From Butyrivibrio sp. NC2002 (GTDB lineage: Bacteria > Bacillota > Clostridia > Lachnospirales > Lachnospiraceae), in assembly GCF_000702265.1 (NCBI RefSeq), contig NZ_JNKZ01000010.1:119414-183413 (forward strand): 64,000 bases of DNA, written 5' to 3'. The position numbers and the translations under genes were made by a program. This document shows, piece after piece, positions 42,930-51,236 of the stretch; position 1 is the first letter of the stretch, and every line of letters begins with the position of its first letter. A model generated the notes under the pieces. That model did not search any database. It saw only the letters and a list, made by a program, of their open reading frames with translations, and was not told the DNA's origin.

Positions 42930-44462
42930 ATGCTAACAAATTATTCACTATTAATCATTTTTGCAATTTTGATAGCCGTATTGGTATTAATTCTTGTCAC
43001 CGGCTATGTTAAGGCTCCGCCGGACAGGGCTTATATCATTTCAGGTATCAGAAAAATCCCGAGAATACTCATCGGACGTGCAGGAATCAAGATTCCCTTT
43101 TTTGAGAGAGTCGACAAACTCTATCTTGGCCAGATGACTGTAGACATCAAGACAGAGCAGTCTGTTCCGACAAACGACTTCATCAATGTTAATGTTGACG
43201 CGGTTGCAAAGGTAAGGATTGGCACAACACCCGAGGCAATACAGCTTGCTGCCAAGAACTTCCTGAACAAGAATCCCGAACAGATCACAATGGATCTGCA
43301 GGATTCATTACAGGGTAACATGCGTGAGATCATCGGTACACTTGCACTTAAGGCGATAAATACAGACAGAGACAGTTTCTCCGATCAGGTTATGGAGAAG
43401 GCTTCAAAAGACATGAGTAAGCTTGGTATCGAGATCCTCTCATGTAACATCCAGAACGTAACTGATGAGAACGGCCTTATTAATGACCTTGGTATGGATA
43501 ATACTTCCAAGATCAAGAAGGATGCAGCTGTAGCAAAGGCTCAGGCGGAGAAGGAAGTAGCTGTTGAGAAGGCAAGAGCTGACAAGGAAGCTAATGATGC
43601 ACGTATCGCTGCAGATCTTGAAATTGCTCAGAAACAGCGCGACCTGGCTATGAAGCAGGCAGAACTTAAGCAGGAGACTGATGCCGCAAAGGCTAAGGCT
43701 GACGCAGCATATGAGATCCAGCGCCAGGAACAGGAAAAAACAATTCAGACAAACACTGTAAATGCGCAGATTGCAAAAGCTGAGCGTGAAGCAGAACTCA
43801 AACAAAAAGAAGTTGTAGTAAAACAGCAGGAACTTGCTGCCGAAATCGAGAAGAGAGCCGATGCTGATAAGTATCAGGCTGAGAAAAAGGCTGAGGCAGA
43901 ACTTGTCCAGAGACAGAAAAAGGCTGAAGCTGCCAAGTACGAGCAGGAAAGAGAAGCAGATGCAAGAAAAGCTCAGGCTGAAGCTCAGAAATATGCAGCA
44001 GAACAGGAAGCTGCAGGTATCAAGGCAAAATATGATGCAGAAGCTGCTGGTATTGCTGCAAAAGGTAAAGCAGAAGCTGAAGCTATTAAAGCAAAAGGTA
44101 TTGCGGAAGCTGAAGCCATGGAAAAGAAGGCAGAGGCTTATAAGAAGTACAACGGCGCTGCTATGGCTGAGATGATGATCAAGATCATGCCTCAGATGGC
44201 TGCTGAGATCGCTAAACCTCTTTCACAGATCGACAAGATCAATATCTATGGAACAGGTGACGGAAGTAACGGTGCTAGCCAGATTTCAGGTAATATGCCT
44301 ATAGTAATGAAACAGGTATTTGATACAATGTCAGAAGCTACAGGTGTTGATTTTACAGAGATCATGAAGGCCGGAACATACGATGCCAAGGTTAACAAGA
44401 ATATCAACATCAAGGGCGATGGCGTAAGCGTAAATATCGACCCTGAAAAAGACAACAAGTAA
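42930..44462 (+). CDS. floT: Flotillin family protein (SPFH domain)
   Basis: 510 residues from the ATG at 42930, which follows AAAGGAAGG; the frame is open from 42840. One N-terminal membrane hairpin or segment (IIFAILIAVLVLILVTGYV) is followed by the SPFH/band 7 domain (about 30-200). A long Ala/Glu/Lys coiled coil runs about 215-430. The C-terminal domain oligomerises. It organises membrane microdomains. An internal stretch rich in AEA repeats is normal for flotillins. Confidence 0.95.
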   Translation: MLTNYSLLIIFAILIAVLVLILVTGYVKAPPDRAYIISGIRKIPRILIGRAGIKIPFFERVDKLYLGQMTVDIKTEQSVPTNDFINVNVDAVAKVRIGTTPEAIQLAAKNFLNKNPEQITMDLQDSLQGNMREIIGTLALKAINTDRDSFSDQVMEKASKDMSKLGIEILSCNIQNVTDENGLINDLGMDNTSKIKKDAAVAKAQAEKEVAVEKARADKEANDARIAADLEIAQKQRDLAMKQAELKQETDAAKAKADAAYEIQRQEQEKTIQTNTVNAQIAKAEREAELKQKEVVVKQQELAAEIEKRADADKYQAEKKAEAELVQRQKKAEAAKYEQEREADARKAQAEAQKYAAEQEAAGIKAKYDAEAAGIAAKGKAEAEAIKAKGIAEAEAMEKKAEAYKKYNGAAMAEMMIKIMPQMAAEIAKPLSQIDKINIYGTGDGSNGASQISGNMPIVMKQVFDTMSEATGVDFTEIMKAGTYDAKVNKNINIKGDGVSVNIDPEKDNK

Positions 44463-44485
44463 AGCATACAGATTGTAAATGAGAC

Positions 44486-44526
44486 AGGGGCTGGAAAATG
44501 ATCTCGCATTTTCCAGCTCCTTTTTT
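44486..44526 (+). terminator. Flotillin terminator
   Basis: GGGGCTGGAAAATG/CATTTTCCAGCTCC stem, then T6. Confidence 0.92.
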
Positions 44527-44607
44527 CAGCCATAAAAAAGTAGTAAGCTTACATAGGAGTAGTAAGAACAGATAATTGATCATCTTATAAGCATTCAGGA
44601 GGAATAT

Positions 44608-44640
44608 ATGTCTTTAATTGTTAGTGCGCCAGTTTCTTGA
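44608..44640 (+). other. Ten-codon ORF with perfect ribosome site
   Basis: AGGAGGAATAT leads into ATG followed by nine codons (MSLIVSAPVS) and TGA, overlapping the end of the recombinase gene on the other strand. It could be the 5' remnant of a gene cut by a rearrangement, or a leader peptide. Confidence 0.35.
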
Positions 44641-45684
44641 CTCTATAACTGCCATTTCTTTATCGCTGGCTCTCGCGTAAATATTGGTTGCCGCAACGGA
44701 TTTGTGCCCCATTCGCTGCTGAAGCACCAGAATATTTTTCTCAGCTTTATAGAATTCCATTGCAAAACTTGACCTGAGCTTATGGACACTTATATCGCTT
44801 CGGTGAAGTGATGCCTTCACATATTTTTTCAGCATCTGCTGAATTTCCCTTATGCTGAGTCTGTTTCCGTCAAGAGTCACAAACAGCGGAGTGCCTTCCT
44901 TGAAGCTTTCTCCCATGGACTCGCGAAGATCAAGGTAGTCTCTTAGATAGTTCTTGGATTCATCTGAGAAATAAACCTTAGTGTACTCGCGGCTTTTTTT
45001 GTGGCCTTTTCGCAGCGCTTTAACATAACACTCGCTTTTTTCCGGGTGATATGGATTGTCGAAAATGACCATATCGTCTATGTTTAGCGCCTGTAACTCT
45101 GAAATACGAAGGCCGGTATCAAGGAACAGGAACACGATAGCCAGATCGCGCTCTTTGTACTTTTCATGATACAAAAGCTGCCTCTTTGTGAGTCCGGTTC
45201 CGTTCTTTATACAATCAAGCAAAACCATCTGTTCATCCATTTTCAGGTAGGTTACGTAATCCGGCTGATCTATTCTGATGGACGAAGACCCTACAACCGG
45301 GTTGTATTCAAGTTTTCGTTCTGTATTTATCAGATACTCATAGAGTATGGATACGGATGTTCTTCGCCTTGCCAGAGTCTTGTCTTTAAGGTTTCTGCTT
45401 TCTGACATCCACTTGACGAAATTGTCTATGTCTAAGGGAGTTATCTGTTTTAAATCTTCCAAAGTCAGATCTTTTACCTCTTTATCCGGAAAATACGGGT
45501 AGTAATTTACCGCGTATTCAAAGAAATATTTCAGATCCCTTGCGTATGACAGCTTGGTCAGTACTGAATTGTTTACTGCACCAAAATAGAAATAGTTGCG
45601 CGTAAACGAAGGCAACGCATCAACTATTGCATATAACTTCTCTGTATTTGTTTTGGCATTCTGACTAATAATATCCATGTTCAT
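44614..45684 (-). CDS. xerS: Tyrosine recombinase, XerS-like
   Basis: 356 residues, the same length as streptococcal XerS. The N-terminal SAM-like core-binding domain is about 15-150. The catalytic domain has Arg in DTGLRISEL, H-x-x-R in VHKLRSSFAM, His in MGHKSVAATN and nucleophile Tyr in NIYARA. XerS resolves chromosome dimers alone at a dif site; on a Rep/Par replicon it may resolve replicon multimers. It could also be an integrase, but no attachment repeats or integrated genes were found beside it. Confidence 0.88.
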   Translation of the reverse strand: MNMDIISQNAKTNTEKLYAIVDALPSFTRNYFYFGAVNNSVLTKLSYARDLKYFFEYAVNYYPYFPDKEVKDLTLEDLKQITPLDIDNFVKWMSESRNLKDKTLARRRTSVSILYEYLINTERKLEYNPVVGSSSIRIDQPDYVTYLKMDEQMVLLDCIKNGTGLTKRQLLYHEKYKERDLAIVFLFLDTGLRISELQALNIDDMVIFDNPYHPEKSECYVKALRKGHKKSREYTKVYFSDESKNYLRDYLDLRESMGESFKEGTPLFVTLDGNRLSIREIQQMLKKYVKASLHRSDISVHKLRSSFAMEFYKAEKNILVLQQRMGHKSVAATNIYARASDKEMAVIESRNWRTNN

Positions 45685-45720
45685 ATTTTACAATAAAAAA
45701 CATTTGAATGGGTGAATTGT

Positions 45721-45771
45721 TTTAGTTTATTTGTGGTTTACAGGTGTTATTTTATTTTGGTGTAAACTAAA
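45721..45771. repeat. Interrupted inverted repeat upstream of recombinase gene
   Basis: TTTAGTTTA (45721) and GTTTACA (45736-45742) face TGTAAACTAAA (45761-45771). The GTTTACA/TGTAAAC arms are 18 bp apart. It might be a recombination core site or an operator; it does not obviously match the known dif-SL sequence. Confidence 0.3.
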
Positions 45772-45860
45772 TTTTTCAGATGCGAAAGTTTCCTTTGTGC
45801 AAAATGTACATAAAATAGCAAAAAACACCCCTGAAATATAAAATGTGACAAATAAAAATC

Positions 45861-45914
45861 TTGACAAAGCTATGCGCCGGTGGCTAATATGTATTTACAG
45901 GTTTAACGTTACAC
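45861..45914 (+). promoter_or_regulatory. Promoter and operator of the xylo-oligosaccharide lacI gene
   Basis: TTGACA (45861-45866) and TAATAT (45885-45890) have an 18-bp spacer. GTTTAACGTTACAC (45901-45914), a CG-centred LacI-family operator, lies just past the start point. A perfect version is at 47064-47077. Confidence 0.65.
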
Positions 45915-45959
45915 CTACAACATATGAAACTTGCATAACGAGAAGATGGGAGCCGGGGG

Positions 45960-47012
45960 ATGGTTACACTTAAGGAAATTGCTGAGATTTGCAATGTTTC
46001 CGCTACCACAGTTTCCAATGTGGTCAACGGAAAGGCAAAAACCAGCGAGGAAACTAAGCAAAGAATCCTGGATGTCATTAAAGAAACCGGTTATAAACCT
46101 AATTATGTTGCAAAGGGACTGAGAGCAAGGCGCACAAGAACGATAGCCATTGTTGCGGAAGATATAGCGCAGTTTACATCACCTGCGATCATCGAGAGCA
46201 TAATGGAGTATTGTGAAGAACGGAGATACAGAGTTACTGTCCACAATCTGAGACTTTACGACAGATGGGCAGATACCTGGTACAAGCAGGATGATGCTTA
46301 TCACTCTGTACTTGATCCGGTGATCAAGGATGTGCTTGCATCGCAGGTTGACGGCATTATCTATCTTGCAGGTCATACCAGAGTGATCAGGATCTTTGAG
46401 GATAATTTTCCGGTGCCGGCAGTTATGTGCTACGCATTATCGGAATCAGCAAATGTTCCCTCTGTTGTCATAGAGGATGAACTTAGCGCGTTCGAGGTAA
46501 CAACGCATCTGATAAATAGCGGACATAAGCGCATAGGCGTGATCGGGGGACGTTCAGAAAATATCCATACAGCACAGCGTCTTTTAGGCTATCAGAAAGC
46601 ATTGTATGAAAATGGACTTTTATATGATCCAAAGCTTGTCTACTATGGGGACTGGTCGAGGGAATCAGGGTATGACGGAGCTAAGGAACTTCTAAAAGAG
46701 GGGATCAGCGCAATCTTTGCATTGTGCGACAAAATGGCCGGAGGTGCATACGACTATCTTGATGAATGCGGGATAAAGATAGGAGAGGAAATATCCGTCG
46801 CAGGATTCGATGATGAGAGTATTGCAGCGTATTTCAGACCTCAGCTTACGACAACGTCCCTTCCGCTTGCCAAAATCGGCAGAAAATCTGCAAAGCTTTT
46901 GCTGGACAGACTGGAAGACACCATGGAAGAAGAGGAAAGCGATCAGATAAGAGTTTACAGGATTCCATGCAGTATGGTCATTCGTAAGTCAGTATCTAAG
47001 TTAAAAAAATAG
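45960..47012 (+). CDS. LacI-family regulator of the xylo-oligosaccharide locus
   Basis: 350 residues. The HTH VTLKEIAEICNVSATTVSNV is at residues 2-21 with hinge GKAKTSEETKQR, followed by a LacI-type ligand domain up to about 335. A GGGAGCCGGGGG purine stretch precedes the ATG. Matching operators stand before its own gene and before the permease genes, which points to autoregulation and control of the transporter. It is not closely similar to the LacI protein at 1919. Confidence 0.93.
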   Translation: MVTLKEIAEICNVSATTVSNVVNGKAKTSEETKQRILDVIKETGYKPNYVAKGLRARRTRTIAIVAEDIAQFTSPAIIESIMEYCEERRYRVTVHNLRLYDRWADTWYKQDDAYHSVLDPVIKDVLASQVDGIIYLAGHTRVIRIFEDNFPVPAVMCYALSESANVPSVVIEDELSAFEVTTHLINSGHKRIGVIGGRSENIHTAQRLLGYQKALYENGLLYDPKLVYYGDWSRESGYDGAKELLKEGISAIFALCDKMAGGAYDYLDECGIKIGEEISVAGFDDESIAAYFRPQLTTTSLPLAKIGRKSAKLLLDRLEDTMEEEESDQIRVYRIPCSMVIRKSVSKLKK

Positions 47013-47063
47013 GAATTATTTACAGAAATTGGTTTATAAACAAGGGTTTTGTTTACCCATGTT

Positions 47064-47077
47064 GTTTAACGTTAAAC
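47064..47077. promoter_or_regulatory. Perfect LacI-family operator
   Basis: GTTTAACGTTAAAC, a perfect 14-bp CG-centred palindrome located 17 bp before the permease start codon. It matches 45901-45914 in 13 of 14 positions. Confidence 0.7.
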
Positions 47078-47094
47078 CAATTGGGAGGTGTAAC

Positions 47095-48003
47095 TTGTCA
47101 AAGAAAAGGGTTTATTCACTAAAACTATTCATGCTTGTCCTTCCGTTCATCATTTTGGTAATGCTTTTCTGTTATTACCCGCTTTACGGTTGGTTATATG
47201 CATTCTATGATTACAAACCACCAAAAACACTTGCAAATAGTGCATTTGTAGGATTTAAGTGGTTTCAGTCACTGGTAAGCAGTGATATTAAGATCAAACA
47301 AATTCTCCAGGTTTTAAAAAATACATTTGCAATGAGCGGTCTCACGCTTGGTACAAGCTGGCTGCCTATGCTGTTTGCAGTATTTCTCAATGAGATAAGA
47401 GGAGTTAAGTTCCGCAAATTCGTTCAGACAGTAACAACGCTTCCTAACTTTGTGAGCTGGGTTATGGTTTATTCCATAGCATTTTCACTTTTCAACAGCA
47501 CAGGAATGATGAATTCACTGCTGATGAAGATGGGAGTTATAGAAGCTCCTATCCTTTTCCTTCAGTCATCTGAGCACGTGTGGTTTACACAGTGGTTGTG
47601 GCTTACATGGAAAAACCTTGGATGGGCAGCAATCATGTATATTGCAGCTATTTCAAGTATTGACGATGAGATGATCCAGGCCGCAAGAGTTGATGGTGCC
47701 ACAAGAATGCAGATTATCTGGCACATTACAATTCCGAGCCTGTTACCTACTTATTTTGTTTTACTCGTACTCAATGTTGCCAACTTCCTTAACAACGGAA
47801 TGGAGCAGTACTACGTATTCCAGAATGCCTTCAACAAGGATTACATCCAGGTTCTTGATCTGTATGTATACAACATGGCAATGGGAAGCGGCGGCTATTC
47901 CGTATCTGTTGCGATCAGTATGCTTAAGAGCCTTGTCAGTCTGGTCCTTTTGTTCATAGTCAATAAGGCATCCAAGCTGATCCGTGGCGAGAGTATTTTG
48001 TAA
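47095..48003 (+). CDS. ABC sugar transporter permease (LplB type), TTG start
   Basis: 302 residues. The open frame has upstream ATGs, but GGGAGG at 47083-47088 sits 6 bases before TTG at 47095 and the protein then begins MSKKRVYSLKLFMLVLPF as its homologues do. Six membrane segments; EAA-type loop with QAARVDGATRMQIIWHITIP. It forms the channel with the next gene. The downstream GH120 gene suggests xylo-oligosaccharides as substrate. Confidence 0.9.
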   Translation: MSKKRVYSLKLFMLVLPFIILVMLFCYYPLYGWLYAFYDYKPPKTLANSAFVGFKWFQSLVSSDIKIKQILQVLKNTFAMSGLTLGTSWLPMLFAVFLNEIRGVKFRKFVQTVTTLPNFVSWVMVYSIAFSLFNSTGMMNSLLMKMGVIEAPILFLQSSEHVWFTQWLWLTWKNLGWAAIMYIAAISSIDDEMIQAARVDGATRMQIIWHITIPSLLPTYFVLLVLNVANFLNNGMEQYYVFQNAFNKDYIQVLDLYVYNMAMGSGGYSVSVAISMLKSLVSLVLLFIVNKASKLIRGESIL

Positions 48004-48016
48004 TCGGAGGAAAGTT

Positions 48017-48946
48017 ATGAGTAGTAAAGCAATGACACAAAACAGCAAGATGCACGTAAGTGCAGGGGATCGCGCAGTAGAAATTGTCTGCTACATAATT
48101 TTTTCGATAGCAGCTTTCCTGTGCCTGTATCCTTTCTATTACATAATTATCAACACAATTAGTGCAAACGACATAAGTGCGAGAGGCGATATCCTATTCC
48201 TGCCACAGCAGGTGCATTTTCACAACTATATATCTGCTTTCAGAATAGAGGGACTTCCCCAGGCATTTAAGATATCCCTGCTTAGAACGATTCTCGGAAC
48301 AGCAGCCACAGTATTTGCTTCTGCTTTCCTTGGATTCATGTTCACTCAGGAAAAAATGTGGGCAAGAAAATTCTGGTACAGAGTAGTTGTTGCAACGATG
48401 TATTTCAATGCCGGAATCATTCCCTGGTATCTGGTTATGAAGACCATGCACCTTACAAACAACTTCTGGGGATATATTTTGCCGGCAATTGTTTCGCCTT
48501 TCAACCTGATTCTTACAAAAACCTTCGTTGAATCTGTTCCGAAGGAATTGCAGGAAGCAGCTGAGATGGATGGAGCAAATGTACTTACGGTATTTTTCAA
48601 GGTTATCATTCCTGTAATCAAGCCTATCATGGCAACAGTTGCTATTTTCTCGGCTGTTAGCCAGTGGAACGCATTTCAGGACACACTGCTTCTTATGACT
48701 GATACCAAGCTCTATCCTTTGCAGTTCGTGCTTTATCAGTACCTTAATCAGGCAAGCTCATTGGCATCACTTGCCCAGAGCACATCAAGCACACAGTCAC
48801 TTGCAGCAGCTGCTGCTACAGCACAGACAACAACCAGTGTACGTATGACAATTACAGTTATCGTAGTACTTCCGATCATGCTTGTTTATCCGATCTTCCA
48901 GAAATACTTTGTAAAGGGAATCATGATCGGTGCAGTAAAGGGCTGA
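48017..48946 (+). CDS. ABC sugar transporter permease (YtcP type)
   Basis: 309 residues from the ATG at 48017 (GGAGGAAAG just upstream). Six membrane segments, EAA loop EAAEMDGANVLTVFFKVIIP, C-terminal KYFVKGIMIGAVKG. It contains a Ser/Ala/Thr/Gln-rich extracytoplasmic insert near residues 245-275 (SSLASLAQSTSSTQSLAAAA) that the permease at 38-961 lacks. It is 13 bp behind the first permease gene. Confidence 0.93.
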   Translation: MSSKAMTQNSKMHVSAGDRAVEIVCYIIFSIAAFLCLYPFYYIIINTISANDISARGDILFLPQQVHFHNYISAFRIEGLPQAFKISLLRTILGTAATVFASAFLGFMFTQEKMWARKFWYRVVVATMYFNAGIIPWYLVMKTMHLTNNFWGYILPAIVSPFNLILTKTFVESVPKELQEAAEMDGANVLTVFFKVIIPVIKPIMATVAIFSAVSQWNAFQDTLLLMTDTKLYPLQFVLYQYLNQASSLASLAQSTSSTQSLAAAAATAQTTTSVRMTITVIVVLPIMLVYPIFQKYFVKGIMIGAVKG

Positions 48947-48985
48947 GAGGACTTGCCGAGGTTTTTTCGAGGCTAGTTCGAACGT

Positions 48986-49018
48986 GTTCCGGCGAGGGCT
49001 ATAGCCCGAGAGCGGAAC
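48986..49018 (+). promoter_or_regulatory. Intercistronic hairpin before the binding-protein gene
   Basis: GTTCCG..GGGCTATAGCCC..CGGAAC forms a strong two-part stem 87 bp before the binding-protein gene. In ABC operons such hairpins stabilise or separate the highly expressed binding-protein mRNA. Confidence 0.6.
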
Positions 49019-49105
49019 TTCCTTATGAAAAAGTCGAAACGAGAGCAGAATTTCTTAATTATGTTAAATACCCTTTAGGGGTTTATAAAAAAGGAGGAAT
49101 GAAAA

Positions 49106-50929
49106 ATGAAATTGAAGAAAGTATCTTCTCTGGCATTAACAGCTGTACTTGGTGCAAGTATGCTGGCCGGATGCGGAAGTGGTAGCGGTACCGAAGCAAC
49201 AAGCGCAGGTACAGATACCCAGACAGAAACTACGGAAAGCACAGATGCTGCTGAAACAACAGAATCTACTGAAGAGGCAACAGATACTGCTGAAACAACT
49301 GAGAGCGGCGAAACAGCAGAAGCTCCGGCAGCTAATCACGATGAGACATATACCGTTGATTTTTATGATGTTGCAGCTAACTTCCAGGGCATTCAGCCCG
49401 GTTGGTATGGCAAGATCGTAAAAGACAAGTTCAATATGGATCTCAACATCATCGCACCTCAGGTTTCAGGTGATGGTGCAGCCCTTTATCAGACACGCTG
49501 CGCAGCAGGTGCACTTGGTGATCTCATCATCCTTGATAATGCTGACATGCAGGAATGTGTAGAGTCAGGACTTGTACATGATCTTACAGATGTTATTTCT
49601 CAGTATCCTAACCTGATGAAATATGAAAAGCAGATCAAGGAGTTCAATTCTATGATGGGTGACGGATCCAAGATCTATGCTATCCCGCTTGAGATGAACA
49701 ACAATGGTCCTACAGAATACAAGCAGCTTCATGTTTACACATACCCTCGTATGGGATGGGATATGTACAACGAAGTAGGTGCTCCTGAGCTTAAGAACAC
49801 AGATGATCTTCTTAACTGCTTAAAGGACATCCAGACAGCACATCCTACAAATGAAAATGGCGATCCCGCTTATGCTATCAGCATGTGGAAAGACTGGGAC
49901 AGCCAGTACATGGAAAACGTTGCACAGCTTACAAAGTGGTATGGACAGGAAGTTAACGGATCAGTAATGATTGGTACTGACAATTCAATCGTTCCTCTTA
50001 CAGATAAGGACGGCGCTTACTACAAGATGCTGAAATTCTTCTATCAGGCAAACCAGATGGGACTTGTAGATCCTGATTCAGCTACTCAGGACTGGAACGC
50101 AGTTGTTTCCAAGATGCAGGATAAGAGAGTTTATCTCTACTGGTACAGCTGGCAGTATGGTTTCTGGAACACACCTGCAAAGGGTGAAGAAGGCGTTAAC
50201 TACGTTGAAATCCCTGTTGCTGATACAAACCTTTACCAGGCATCAGATACCTACTATGGCGACGGCCGCGTAATCGCAGTTGGTTCTCAGGTTAGCGATG
50301 AGAACTTTGCAAGACTTATGGAGTTCCTTGACTGGTACGCATCACCCGAGGGTGTTCAGATCCAGCATGCAGGTACAGAGGGACTTACATACACAGTTGA
50401 GAACGGCAAGTACACACTTACAGAAGACGGTCTTAACAGATTCTCCGCAGAAGTTGCTGTTCCTGAAGAAATGGGCGGCGGAAACTGGAACGATGGTAAC
50501 AACCAGATCAACCAGTGGATCGTAGCTTCATGTGATATCAACCCTGATACAGGCGAACCTTATGCATCAGATATGTGGTCAACATCAATCGAGATGAACC
50601 AGACAAAGACAACCAAGGAATGGACTGAGAAGTTCGGCGCAGCTGATGACGTTGAATACTTAAAGAAGAACAACATGATGACAGTTGTTCCCAGCATCAA
50701 CATCGCTCTTGCAATCGATACAACAGATATCAGCCTTATCCGTAAACAGTGCGGCGATATCATCAAGGATGCTTCCTGGAGAATGGTATTTGCTAAGGAT
50801 GATGCAGATTTCGACGCTCAGTGGGATGACATGACATCTTCACTTGAAGGTCTTGGATGGGCAGATCTTGTAGCATTTGATACAGAAAAATATCAGCCTA
50901 TGATCGATGCAAGAAAGGCAGCTCAGTAA
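49106..50929 (+). CDS. Extracellular solute-binding lipoprotein (large CUT1 type)
   Basis: 607 residues. The lipoprotein signal ends in MLAGC with lipidated Cys23. A Thr/Glu/Ala-rich tether follows (about 24-80, many TTES-type repeats), and then the large family 1 binding domain. GGAGGAATG stands before the ATG. It captures oligosaccharide at the outer face of the membrane and delivers it to the two upstream permeases. Codon use is highly biased, as for an abundant protein. Confidence 0.93.
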   Translation: MKLKKVSSLALTAVLGASMLAGCGSGSGTEATSAGTDTQTETTESTDAAETTESTEEATDTAETTESGETAEAPAANHDETYTVDFYDVAANFQGIQPGWYGKIVKDKFNMDLNIIAPQVSGDGAALYQTRCAAGALGDLIILDNADMQECVESGLVHDLTDVISQYPNLMKYEKQIKEFNSMMGDGSKIYAIPLEMNNNGPTEYKQLHVYTYPRMGWDMYNEVGAPELKNTDDLLNCLKDIQTAHPTNENGDPAYAISMWKDWDSQYMENVAQLTKWYGQEVNGSVMIGTDNSIVPLTDKDGAYYKMLKFFYQANQMGLVDPDSATQDWNAVVSKMQDKRVYLYWYSWQYGFWNTPAKGEEGVNYVEIPVADTNLYQASDTYYGDGRVIAVGSQVSDENFARLMEFLDWYASPEGVQIQHAGTEGLTYTVENGKYTLTEDGLNRFSAEVAVPEEMGGGNWNDGNNQINQWIVASCDINPDTGEPYASDMWSTSIEMNQTKTTKEWTEKFGAADDVEYLKKNNMMTVVPSINIALAIDTTDISLIRKQCGDIIKDASWRMVFAKDDADFDAQWDDMTSSLEGLGWADLVAFDTEKYQPMIDARKAAQ

Positions 50930-51012
50930 TAATTACTTAAGCGCCTTGTAGCCGCAAAAGTCGGCTTGGATATTTGCAAAAGACTTTGCACGATTTCCTA
51001 TTTAAAAAATGA

Positions 51013-51078
51013 CTTCCTTCCGGGGGACAATATCCTGTTTAAGGACCTGCCTCCCGGTTGGAAGTTTTCTTTTTTTAC
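51013..51078 (+). terminator. Terminator of the transporter operon
   Basis: ACTTCC..GGAAGT and CCGGG..CCCGG arms, with a TCCT/AGGA inner hairpin, followed by a T-rich run. It is about 80 bp behind the stop codon. Confidence 0.75.
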
Positions 51079-51162
51079 CGCAACAAAAAGTTAAAAGAAT
51101 TAGTATTAATTGCCTTTAAAATGCACAATTATTGCGGAGTTTTAAAATGTTTTTGCATATTG

Positions 51163-51191
51163 TTGACACTAAAATTATGCAATCTTAAGAT
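51163..51191 (+). promoter_or_regulatory. GH120 promoter
   Basis: TTGACA (51163-51168), 17-bp spacer, TAAGAT (51186-51191). No copy of the GTTTAACGTTAAAC operator is present here. Confidence 0.6.
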
Positions 51192-51236
51192 TTAAATTAA
51201 TTGGAGTTTAGCATTATTTTATGGGAGGAAACAGCA

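Noticed and set aside
44614..45684. Phage or ICE integrase with attachment sites
   Set aside because: Length and sequence fit XerS better; no tRNA target, direct repeats or phage genes next to it.
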